From NCBI GenBank assembly GCA_009774345.1, contig VSNR01000193.1, positions 1 to 7,775 of the forward strand: DNA of 7,775 bases. Direction: 5' to 3'. Shown piece after piece: positions 1 through 6,525 of the stretch. Below the pieces are notes generated by a model. It made no database searches. It was not told the origin of the DNA and was given only the letters and a program-made list of their open reading frames with translations. The translations under genes were made by a program, and so were the position numbers. The stretch is from Lachnospiraceae bacterium. GTDB taxonomy: Bacteria > Bacillota > Clostridia > Lachnospirales > Lachnospiraceae. Positions within the stretch are counted from its first letter, which is position 1. Each line of letters begins with the position of its first letter.

Positions 1-8
1 CCTCAGTA

Positions 9-356
9 TTATTTTACTAAGAAATATTTGGAAAGTAAATAGAAAATATTTATGTCGTTTGCTATAATAAATAAGTTCGGCATCGGAGCACATATTTCTG
101 CATTTGCCGCCAGAACTTTATCCCGATAATGTACAAATTCAGAATCAAATGCAATAATATCTTCTATAGTATCAAACTCCTGTACAATTTGATCTGAATA
201 CTTCACCAGCAATATAGGCAGATTTTGAATGTGCTTAATGTGAAAATCATCCCAAAGCATCTTCTTTATTTCTGGATCATCATACTCAGATATTAAATAT
301 CTGAGAAACTTTTCACTAAACAATTTTGAAAAAATGCCTCTCCAATTGTATACCAT
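9..356 (-). CDS. licC: C-terminal part of frameshifted LicC-type nucleotidyltransferase
   Basis: This is the distal portion of the gene that begins at 1003, displaced into another frame. The first ten residues (MVYNWRGIFS) are an out-of-frame reading of the upstream sequence. From SKLFSEKF onward it reads as the natural continuation of the LicC protein, including EYDDPEIKKMLWDDF and QEFDTIEDIIAFDSEF, a stretch that resembles the C-terminal helical region following the nucleotidyltransferase fold in LicC-like proteins. The open frame's first ATG (356) has no convincing Shine-Dalgarno site, so independent translation is unlikely. Joined to the N-terminal part, the protein would be about 331 residues. 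The last ~35 residues, ending at TAA 9-11, are AT-rich and I do not recognise them. Roughly 31% GC over positions 1-300 (hand count) is lower than in the upstream genes. Confidence 0.75.
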   Translation of the reverse strand: MVYNWRGIFSKLFSEKFLRYLISEYDDPEIKKMLWDDFHIKHIQNLPILLVKYSDQIVQEFDTIEDIIAFDSEFVHYRDKVLAANAEICAPMPNLFIIANDINIFYLLSKYFLVK

Positions 357-1003
357 GCGTTGCTTCCGCCCTTATGAATCTCGGTTATATACTCCGCATC
401 TATACCTGTGACGCAATATTCTTCCACATATTCTTCTGCGTATTTACATGAATAGTAGGAGTCATACACATATTCTTCAAAAACATTGATGTTAAAATAA
501 TTATCTGAACAGCAGATATAGCTGTTTTTTAAATAATCTCGTGCTGCATAAATTGAAGAAATATTATTGTAACGATAGTAATCCTCATTTTCGATTATTA
601 GTACATTATACTTTTCTTTCAAATATTGAAACTGCTCTTTTAAATATCCTACAACAACAATAATTTCCTTGATTCCAGCTTCTCTTAACTGCCTAATCTG
701 CCTTTCAATCAAAACTTCTCCCTTTACTTCATAAAGCCCTTTCGGCACAAAACGCGATAGCGGGAGACTCCTTAATCCAAATCCAGCTGCCATGATAATC
801 GCATTGTCAACCTTGTACATATTCAATTGATCATAACCGATTTTTGTGATTCCATTTTCCAACCATTTTTTCGCTTTCAATTCACTAACGATATTGTTTA
901 CTTTTGAAATTTCATAGTCTGTTCTTCTTGAAATATCCTCACAATTGATGATTCCATTTTGTTTATGAATAGCATACAAAACATTAAATTCTTCAACCTT
1001 CAT
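293..1003 (-). CDS. licC: N-terminal part of LicC-type (phosphocholine) cytidylyltransferase with winged-helix N-terminus, frameshifted
   Basis: Residues 1-60 (from MKVEEFNVLYAI) look like a winged helix-turn-helix, and residues 68 onward are a sugar-1-phosphate-type nucleotidyltransferase. The signature AAGFGLR (72-78) is the nucleotide-binding loop, PKGL (87-90) carries the conserved lysine, and SDNYF (166-170) supplies the likely metal-binding aspartate. LicC enzymes condense CTP with phosphocholine to give CDP-choline for LicD; the neighbouring licD supports that role, although another phospho-compound is possible. I chose the start at 1003 rather than the longer frame from 1045 because AGAGG lies 8 bases upstream and this start avoids overlapping licD. 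The frame is lost after residue 225 at a T6 tract, and 11 aberrant residues follow. A choline kinase partner is not visible in the window. Confidence 0.8.
   Translation of the reverse strand: MKVEEFNVLYAIHKQNGIINCEDISRRTDYEISKVNNIVSELKAKKWLENGITKIGYDQLNMYKVDNAIIMAAGFGLRSLPLSRFVPKGLYEVKGEVLIERQIRQLREAGIKEIIVVVGYLKEQFQYLKEKYNVLIIENEDYYRYNNISSIYAARDYLKNSYICCSDNYFNINVFEEYVYDSYYSCKYAEEYVEEYCVTGIDAEYITEIHKGGSNAWYTIGEAFFQNCLVKSFSDI
329..334 (-). other. Frameshift site in licC: six-base homopolymer
   Basis: The coding strand reads GAGGCATTTTTTCAAAATTG. The upstream frame gives GEAFF then QNCLVKSFSDI and a stop at 293. One extra T (T7) would give GEAFF followed by SKLFSEKF, the apparent native continuation. 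The site is therefore a one-base contraction relative to a functional allele. Whether it is real, variable or a sequencing artefact cannot be told from one sequence. Confidence 0.8.
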
Positions 1004-1011
1004 AGCATCTG

Positions 1012-1016
1012 CCTCT
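1012..1016 (-). promoter_or_regulatory. Ribosome binding site that decides the licC start
   Basis: AGAGG ends 8 bases before the ATG at 1003 and sits just after the licD TAA stop (1018-1020). The alternative upstream ATG at 1045 would lie inside licD, so 1003 is preferred and translation is probably coupled to licD. Confidence 0.7.
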
Positions 1017-1017
1017 T

Positions 1018-1848
1018 TTATAATTCTTTCCCAAATTTTATACATGTTGCTGTATGTTTTGGTTTTCTATGTTCCTTTGGCGGCGGCGTGAGATAATCCT
1101 TCCCAAACATAAATCTAAGAAATCCATCATAATCAACCGGCGCTTTTACCAGTAAATCTTCAAATTGTATGTCACAGGACTGCAGCATCCATTTCCTCAA
1201 AAACCCTTTATTTTCTTCTGGTGCTCCCCATCCCAATGTCCGAATCAATCTTGTATTTTTATTCCGATATTTACGGACAAGTGTTTCAAACTCACGAAAT
1301 GCAACACTTGCTGGAATCCGCCGAAGCACTTTATACACACACCGCTTTAAATAGCTTTTATCATGAATTGCCCCCACCGGTGAATACAATATTTTTCTTG
1401 CAATATAACATCTGAAATTAAAAATTGCCTTAAATGGCTGTTTTTCCGGCATTCCATCACAAGGAAATATATCGATAAATATCCCCCTTTTCATTGTGAG
1501 CATTTCCTGATTTTTACGGCTGAAGTATGTCCCTTTTCGCAGGATTCTGGCATAACCCCAACGATATCCTGGATCTGTCTTATATGTCTGTAAAAAATAC
1601 TTGCTTCTGTCCAGCTGCTCCTTGCATACCTCACAAAACTTGTCATAATCCTTCCTGAGCATCCTGATATCAATATCATCATCCCATGGAATAAATCCCT
1701 TATGTCGGACTGCGCCCAATAGAGTGCCACCATCCAATTCATAATGAATGCCATTTTCTCTACAGATCCTATCCGCCTCTCTGAGCATATCAAGCTCAAT
1801 CATTTGCAGTTTTCGTATTATTTGCGGCGTATATTCAAATTCTGCCAT
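1018..1848 (-). CDS. licD: LicD-family phosphotransferase (phosphocholine-type)
   Basis: The product is 276 residues, a typical length for LicD. The family hallmark is clear at residues 40-60: GGTLLGAVRHKGFIPWDDDID, in which the DDDxD acidic cluster is the metal and catalytic centre of this fukutin-related nucleotidyltransferase-like fold. LicD enzymes move phosphocholine from CDP-choline onto a sugar of teichoic acid, capsule or lipopolysaccharide; in Clostridia some members may transfer other phospho-alcohols. No signal peptide or membrane span is seen, so it should act in the cytoplasm on a lipid-linked or nascent glycan. The start at 1848 (MAEFEYTPQ) is chosen over 1893 because GAGGA lies 7 bases upstream and the longer form would run back into the phosphodiesterase gene. 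The C-terminus (GKDYLTPPP) looks complete. The licC start follows 14 bases after its stop. Confidence 0.88.
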   Translation of the reverse strand: MAEFEYTPQIIRKLQMIELDMLREADRICRENGIHYELDGGTLLGAVRHKGFIPWDDDIDIRMLRKDYDKFCEVCKEQLDRSKYFLQTYKTDPGYRWGYARILRKGTYFSRKNQEMLTMKRGIFIDIFPCDGMPEKQPFKAIFNFRCYIARKILYSPVGAIHDKSYLKRCVYKVLRRIPASVAFREFETLVRKYRNKNTRLIRTLGWGAPEENKGFLRKWMLQSCDIQFEDLLVKAPVDYDGFLRFMFGKDYLTPPPKEHRKPKHTATCIKFGKEL

Positions 1849-1855
1849 TCTTCTG

Positions 1856-1860
1856 TCCTC
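1856..1860 (-). promoter_or_regulatory. Ribosome binding site that decides the licD start
   Basis: GAGGA lies 7 bases before the ATG at 1848, just past the TGA stop (1868-1870) of the preceding phosphodiesterase gene. It supports 1848 over the in-frame ATG at 1893. Confidence 0.7.
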
Positions 1861-1867
1861 AGTACTT

Positions 1868-2602
1868 TCATGCCAGATATCTCTCTGGCTCATTCAATAT
1901 CACGTCTGTTATTCCCTTCATTTCCAGCACTGTCAAATCCAACAATGTACCTGTCGGCTTTTCAGGATACAAATGACCTGACATCCACGCCCGCACAGCA
2001 TATTCCTCAAACTGCTCTTTCGGCAAATCTATTCCCCGCCAAAATGGATGAAGCGCCACAGCACCACAGCCTCCTTTGGCTTTATACAAACAATCTGAAA
2101 TTTTAGTATCCAAGATTGCCAGATTAGCATTCGAGTCTAATCTACTTAGCTTCTCAAGTGATTTAGCATAAAACGTTGAATAAATAATTGCATTCTGATA
2201 TCCATACCTGTGTACCATCTCCACAATCTTTTCTTCCATACCCTCATAAAAATAAATGCTGTTCTTTAACTCTATATTCAACATAAATCCCGTTTTTAAA
2301 TATGTTTGTAGCAAGTCAAAAACTTCCTCTATCGTGGGAATTTGCTGGCTCGAATTTATACCTGCATAGATATGAAGCTTTCTTAATTCGCGTAGTGTAT
2401 AATCCCGAACAAACCCAATTCCCTCTGTAGTTCTGTCCACACGCTCATCATGAATAACAACCACCTCACCATCCTTTGTCATCTGTATATCCAGCTCAAT
2501 CCCAGTCAAACCAGGTATGGCTGCTGCTTTTTCAAAGGCTAGCAGTGTATTCTCTGGATACATCTGACTGCATCCTCTATGTGCCCATAATCTCATACTC
2601 AT
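1868..2602 (-). CDS. Glycerophosphodiester phosphodiesterase (GDPD/UgpQ type)
   Basis: The 244-residue product has the GDPD TIM-barrel motifs in order: WAHRG (6-10), ENT (17-19), GIELDIQ (34-40) with the metal-binding E36 and D38, VIHD (49-52) with H51, NIELK (109-113), and a C-terminal strand ending in VILNEPERYLA. This family hydrolyses glycerophosphodiesters to glycerol-3-phosphate plus an alcohol. There is no signal peptide, so a cytoplasmic substrate such as imported glycerophosphocholine is more likely than mature wall teichoic acid. Its ATG overlaps the stop of the upstream fusion gene (ATGA), indicating translational coupling; only a weak ribosome binding site is seen. In this context it could supply glycerol-3-phosphate to the cytidylyltransferase domain encoded upstream and choline to the LicC/LicD branch. 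That link is inference. Confidence 0.9.
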   Translation of the reverse strand: MSMRLWAHRGCSQMYPENTLLAFEKAAAIPGLTGIELDIQMTKDGEVVVIHDERVDRTTEGIGFVRDYTLRELRKLHIYAGINSSQQIPTIEEVFDLLQTYLKTGFMLNIELKNSIYFYEGMEEKIVEMVHRYGYQNAIIYSTFYAKSLEKLSRLDSNANLAILDTKISDCLYKAKGGCGAVALHPFWRGIDLPKEQFEEYAVRAWMSGHLYPEKPTGTLLDLTVLEMKGITDVILNEPERYLA

Positions 2603-3945
2603 CTGTTTCTATACCCACGTTTTTCCTGTAAAAATGTTTCCATAATTTCTGATAATGCAATGGATTCACCGCGTGTCAATTTAAATTCACTGTTGCTGCT
2701 GCCGTTAATCATGGACAAAAAGTCGCTGATTTCATAACGCAGCCCATCGCCTAAAAATGTTTCTGAATATTTTTCTGTTTTGTCTATGTCTTCATAATGC
2801 ACTTCAAAATAGGCAGTTTTCCACCAGGGCGCCTCCGCCACGATATAGCCCTTTGTGCCTGCAATTAATAATCTGCCGTCCGACTTTACCCCTAAACCAC
2901 AAGTCGCTGTCGCAATACCAGATGGATATTCCAGTGATATTTTTGTAAAAATATCCAATCCATTTTCATCATTAATAGTGTCAAAGCGAATGGATGTATA
3001 CTCCTTTCCCAAAAGCTTTAAAATCGGGAGCATCACGTAGCTTCCAAGCTCTGTAAAGCTTCCGCCATATCGCGTGTCTGTCAGTTCCCTGCGTCGTGGA
3101 TTCTCAAGTTTCGTAAAACATGCCTCCACATTTCTTATTGCCCCAATCGTACCGCTGCAAGCAATTCCTAATAGTTTGTGAAATCCCGGACAATATGCTG
3201 TTTTGATACCTTCCAGTAAAATAAGATTGTGTTGTTTGGCATAACCAAACAATTCATCTGCCTGATGTTTTTCTAACACCATCGGTTTTTCGCAGAGCAC
3301 ATGCTTACCGTGCGCCAAAGCGGATTGAATATATCCAAAATGCGTTTCGTGTGGTGATGCGATATATATCACATCTGATGCCTCGTAAAACGCTTCGATT
3401 TCTTTATATGCGTTAATTTCCCACTTTTGCGCAAATCTTGCGGCACTCTCCAAATGAGGATTATAGACTCCCTGTGTGTTGACTCCGCTGACCAGCCGTG
3501 CCTCTGGAATAAAACGTTCCGCAATTCGTCCTGTCCCAATAATGCCAATCCGCTGAATCGGACTATTCTGTTCCCGCAGCATTGTGCTGGAAATATTTTT
3601 GGTCCGCTCCAAATAAATCACCTGGCAATAGTCCTTTAGATAATCGAATGCGCCTGTCCAGTCTGAACCTATTGCGAAGATGTCTATGTGAAATCTGCGA
3701 ATATCATTTACTTTCTGTCCTTGTGTCTCTTCAATAATAATCTCATCTGCAAATCCTGTCTTTTTTACATTTTCTATTCGTGTCACCAGTGAATCAACCA
3801 CATTCAGCTTTCCCCGTGCTTTGTCATATGCCTCTGTTGTCACGCCGACTATCAGATAATCCCCCAGTGCCTTTGCCCGCTGCAGCAATCGGTAATGTCC
3901 TTCATGGAAGAGGTCAAATGTCCCATATGTAATTACTCTTGCCAT
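2599..3945 (-). CDS. Bifunctional TagD-like cytidylyltransferase fused to Gfo/Idh/MocA oxidoreductase
   Basis: The 448-residue product joins two enzymes. Residues 1-125 match glycerol-3-phosphate cytidylyltransferase: YGTFDLFHEGH (7-17) contains the HxGH nucleotide-binding motif, SDWTGAFDYLKD (94-105) resembles the DDWxGKFDxLK motif of TagD, and RTKNISST (114-121) matches the RTxGIST signature. After a linker of only about 6 residues comes a Gfo/Idh/MocA NAD(P)-dependent oxidoreductase: GIIGTGRIA (134-142) is the Rossmann dinucleotide loop, CEKP (218-221) holds the family's catalytic lysine, and GGSFTELGSY (294-303) fits the substrate domain. A dehydrogenase and a cytidylyltransferase on one chain suggest successive steps toward a CDP-activated polyol, with CDP-glycerol or a relative feeding the transferase encoded upstream. 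The start is secure: GAGGAGG lies 4 bases before the ATG. The upstream transferase gene stops 25 bases earlier. The exact substrate is unknown. Confidence 0.9.
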   Translation of the reverse strand: MARVITYGTFDLFHEGHYRLLQRAKALGDYLIVGVTTEAYDKARGKLNVVDSLVTRIENVKKTGFADEIIIEETQGQKVNDIRRFHIDIFAIGSDWTGAFDYLKDYCQVIYLERTKNISSTMLREQNSPIQRIGIIGTGRIAERFIPEARLVSGVNTQGVYNPHLESAARFAQKWEINAYKEIEAFYEASDVIYIASPHETHFGYIQSALAHGKHVLCEKPMVLEKHQADELFGYAKQHNLILLEGIKTAYCPGFHKLLGIACSGTIGAIRNVEACFTKLENPRRRELTDTRYGGSFTELGSYVMLPILKLLGKEYTSIRFDTINDENGLDIFTKISLEYPSGIATATCGLGVKSDGRLLIAGTKGYIVAEAPWWKTAYFEVHYEDIDKTEKYSETFLGDGLRYEISDFLSMINGSSNSEFKLTRGESIALSEIMETFLQEKRGYRNR

Positions 3946-3970
3946 AACCCCTCCTCATAAACTGCACTTT

Positions 3971-5554
3971 TTATCCATTCTTCTTTATATATTCATAAAT
4001 TGTTTTGCCACAGGTGCCATCTGTATTGGCATTAATCTTTGAAAATGCCTCAAGCTGTTTTTCTCTGTCATATTGATTTCCTGTAATTTTACCATCCAGA
4101 AAATCCTTGAGGGAATTGAATGCATTTTCACCCAAGCTGTACTGCATCCACTCAGACTCTTCCATAAAACCTGGTTCATGCGCATTCAAATCCTCATAGT
4201 CAAACTCAATCTCAACTTCTTTATACTCCTTGGTAAACACATTGATATCATATAGTTTTCTTTCTGGAGCATACCAGACTCTGCAATCTGGCTTTCCAAC
4301 CTGCTGCCAAGCAATTACAAAACCTCCCATTCCGTCTGTTAAGAAATACCCATTTTTTCCTCTCATTTCACAACCTATTGGTAATTTCCACTCCTTTATT
4401 TTCCCTGTGTCTCTGTCTAATTCCAAATACATATTTCCCCTATTTGGTGTAATAATAATCTTTTCTTTCTCTCCTTCACCTTTTTTGCCAAATATCGCTA
4501 TGCTGCCCAATGCGTATTCATCTGTTTCAGATTCATATGGCCATTTCAAAGCCCGAAAAGTTTCTGGCACACCGCTATATTCTCTTGATTCCCCCGTTTG
4601 AAAATTCCAGCAAATAATTGTTGTCCCCTTTATAGGAACCAGCCATAATTCTTCCCCATCAATCCACCATCCTTGCGCTCCGACAAGATTTGGTGTATTA
4701 CTGCAAAGCATCCTGATCTTTAAAGTATCCACATCCATAAAAAGAAACTGATCATCCTCCGGAGATGCAAAGATCAGTTCATTCTCATATTCTCCAATAC
4801 CGCCCTGTCTCCATTCACCCTGTGCATTCTGCCGCAGATAAAATGGTTTGACATTCTCTATATAACAAAGTTCTTCAGTTTCAATTGTAAAACGAACAAG
4901 CTGTGGATACATAAACGGAAACATATATAAATACTTATCGTTATACCAGTATCCATTAAAGGCAGCTCCCCGTAAATTATATTTTTTGAACTCTATCTTT
5001 CTTATCTTTTTATTCTGAATCACCAAAAGGTGCTGGGCATTGCCCGGAAACACGTAAAGTCTGTCCCGAATTTCTAACGCTCTGAGATAATATCCTCCAG
5101 CAAAATACCCCGTTTCTAAATCCATATAAAATTTATAATGATAATCATTGTTTTCTGAATACCAGATCTGATTACTTTTCGTAACCTGATACCTGTCATC
5201 GCCCCATGCATCAAACTGAATGTTGATTCGCTCTCCGCGCCAGTCATCATGTTCTGGCAGTGTCTGAATATAATTATTTAAGGTAAATATGGGTTTTCCT
5301 GCCACGCCAAACAACGCCGTGACACTTGATAAGGTATCGCTGATATAAGCATCTGACAACGCAATTGTTCGCTCTATATCTGGTGTATCATCATAGATTC
5401 CAATCTTTTCATCAATAAATTCTTTTTTTAATGCCTCATACCAAGGCTTGTACATACTTCGCATGGAATCAAACGTTGACTCCATCAAAGGATGCGGTCT
5501 CCATAATAAACAGACATCATCTCTGCCCTTAAAAATATCAAATACATATCGCAT
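3971..5554 (-). CDS. C-terminal part of frameshifted CDP-glycerol-type glycerophosphotransferase with propeller-like domain
   Basis: These 527 residues continue the protein begun at 6525, one frame away. The first ~95 finish the GT-B fold of the TagB/TagF glycerophosphotransferase family: WRPHPL (18-23) carries the conserved RPHP, and SDAYISDTLSSVTALFGVAGKPIF (67-90) matches the family's CDP-glycerol-binding region. Residues about 155-450 are not part of that fold. They fall into about six units of 38-52 residues, each with a pattern like D-x-LY-x-FP followed by strands such as LVRFTIETEE and FLFMDVDTLK, suggesting a beta-propeller. The last ~50 residues (SLKDFLDGK to DGTCGKTIYEYIKK) resemble the tail I associate with clostridial members of the family, so the propeller may be inserted before the tail. 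The ATG at 5554 is probably fortuitous, because GAGG lies 13 bases away. The restored full protein would be about 851 residues. Confidence 0.8.
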   Translation of the reverse strand: MRYVFDIFKGRDDVCLLWRPHPLMESTFDSMRSMYKPWYEALKKEFIDEKIGIYDDTPDIERTIALSDAYISDTLSSVTALFGVAGKPIFTLNNYIQTLPEHDDWRGERINIQFDAWGDDRYQVTKSNQIWYSENNDYHYKFYMDLETGYFAGGYYLRALEIRDRLYVFPGNAQHLLVIQNKKIRKIEFKKYNLRGAAFNGYWYNDKYLYMFPFMYPQLVRFTIETEELCYIENVKPFYLRQNAQGEWRQGGIGEYENELIFASPEDDQFLFMDVDTLKIRMLCSNTPNLVGAQGWWIDGEELWLVPIKGTTIICWNFQTGESREYSGVPETFRALKWPYESETDEYALGSIAIFGKKGEGEKEKIIITPNRGNMYLELDRDTGKIKEWKLPIGCEMRGKNGYFLTDGMGGFVIAWQQVGKPDCRVWYAPERKLYDINVFTKEYKEVEIEFDYEDLNAHEPGFMEESEWMQYSLGENAFNSLKDFLDGKITGNQYDREKQLEAFSKINANTDGTCGKTIYEYIKKNG

Positions 5555-6525
5555 TTTTTGAGAAATACCTCAGTATTGCCTAGCATTCCTCCAATGCTTG
5601 TATTGAAAAAATACACTTTTTTGCCGCCCAAATCCCACCCTTGCGGTGGGATGGGCGGATTCTGGCACTTGTGTATCACGCGGTCAAATTTGGGCGACCC
5701 CAATGCGAGGAACTTGTTGTCTGGGATTCTGGCATCAAAATATTGTCTGTACTTTTCAGCCTGAATAATGATATAATCAGCATATGCATATGCTGGGCAC
5801 AGCGATTGTCCCTCGCTCATGCCGCCCGCCGTGGCATAATATGGAATATAGACCAAGCAGTCTGTAAATTTTTTGATATTTTCAGAATAGAAAAATGGGT
5901 GGACACTTGTCACAAAGTTTGTATTATCATATAGATTATGTATAAAAATCATATCCGGTTGATGAACCTCAAAATCAAATTCATCATACTTTATGACTGG
6001 AATATCTGCCGCAAATTGATCTGCCTCATAATGCATTGCCCGAAAACTTCCGTCAGGATTTTTATCAAAATATGGAATGGGTATAACATAGGCATCACAG
6101 TCGGGATCTGCATCGGCCGCCTGCCACACACTCTCCATACTGTCCCACATACTTGCCTTATACGGTAAGAAAATAGCTTCTTTCTTTACCCTGATCTCAT
6201 TTCTAATACTGTTTGATATTCGAATCATTTTCTGTCTTAACAGCTTTGAGGATTTCTTGGTTGAATGTACCTCATTGATGTTTAATGTCTCATGAATCTG
6301 ATAGACCAATTCGCAGTATTCCTCCAACATGAATACTGTCGGATTATCCTCTCCTTCTGATTGTTCAATTAGGGTACCTATGGAGATACCCGCACTCTGA
6401 CAGTCCTCAAGCAACTCTAGTGTTGCTTGAATATTATTCTGATCAATATACTTTCTAATCTGGTCATGTGCCTGTTCAAGCTGTCTGACCAATTCTTCTA
6501 CTTGCTGCTTATGTCGTTTCCTCAT
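5485..6525 (-). CDS. N-terminal part of frameshifted CDP-glycerol-type glycerophosphotransferase
   Basis: The start at 6525 is supported by GAGG 6 bases upstream. Residues 1-112 are charged and helical (EELVRQLEQAHDQIRKYI), possibly coiled coil. Residues 115-324 form the N-terminal half of a GT-B glycerophosphotransferase: IFLPYKASMWDSMESVW (118-134), YVIPIPYFDKNPDGSF (146-161), DMIFIHNLYD (191-200), LVYIPYY (224-230) and LGSPKFDRV (275-283). Enzymes of this family transfer glycerol- or ribitol-phosphate from the CDP form onto teichoic acid or capsule acceptors at the cytoplasmic membrane face. The frame is native to FLKK (321-324), then reads 22 foreign residues (CDMYLIFLRAEM...) to a stop at 5485, because one A appears to be missing at 5554-5559. 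This fragment lacks the CDP-glycerol-binding half and should be inactive alone. The secreted-protein gene ends 54 bases upstream. Confidence 0.82.
   Translation of the reverse strand: MRKRHKQQVEELVRQLEQAHDQIRKYIDQNNIQATLELLEDCQSAGISIGTLIEQSEGEDNPTVFMLEEYCELVYQIHETLNINEVHSTKKSSKLLRQKMIRISNSIRNEIRVKKEAIFLPYKASMWDSMESVWQAADADPDCDAYVIPIPYFDKNPDGSFRAMHYEADQFAADIPVIKYDEFDFEVHQPDMIFIHNLYDNTNFVTSVHPFFYSENIKKFTDCLVYIPYYATAGGMSEGQSLCPAYAYADYIIIQAEKYRQYFDARIPDNKFLALGSPKFDRVIHKCQNPPIPPQGWDLGGKKVYFFNTSIGGMLGNTEVFLKKCDMYLIFLRAEMMSVYYGDRIL
5554..5559 (-). other. Frameshift site in the glycerophosphotransferase gene: A6 tract
   Basis: The coding strand reads CTC AAA AAA TGC GAT. One more A (A7) would give CTC AAA AAA ATG CGA, joining FLKK to MRYVFDIFKG and restoring a continuous 851-residue protein. 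A minus-one ribosomal slip on the A tract, or transcriptional slippage adding an A, would have the same effect. Two further six-base A/T tracts lie within 65 bases (5606-5611 and 5617-5622) and both are in frame. Confidence 0.85.
5632..5652. repeat. Eight-base perfect inverted repeat inside the glycerophosphotransferase gene
   Basis: The arms ATCCCACC and GGTGGGAT enclose a 5-base loop. The repeat lies within the codons for PIPPQGWDLGG of the N-terminal fragment. On the mRNA it is upstream of the frameshift tract by about 70 bases and is not followed by a T run in the coding direction, so it does not look like a terminator or a frameshift stimulator. Confidence 0.55.

Noticed and set aside
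1..117. A second frameshift near the end of licC
   Set aside because: Another minus-strand frame reads SDAELIYYSKRHK and stays open to the window edge, loosely like the region joining LicC to LicA in fused proteins. The similarity is too weak and the window ends too soon to call it.
1018..1893. Longer LicD starting at 1893
   Set aside because: It would overlap the phosphodiesterase gene by 26 bases, adds 15 residues unlike the family, and lacks the GAGGA site that fits the start at 1848.
1744..2106. Plus-strand open frame of 120 codons opposite the licD and phosphodiesterase genes
   Set aside because: It lies antisense to two genes with clear motifs, has no good ribosome site and its translation resembles no protein family. 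It is a shadow frame.
5554..5652. Programmed minus-one frameshifting as the explanation for the split transferase
   Set aside because: The zero-frame heptamer is C AAA AAA, not an ideal X XXY YYZ site; I see no stable structure just downstream, and the only strong hairpin (5632-5652) is upstream on the mRNA. It is not excluded, but a missing base is simpler.
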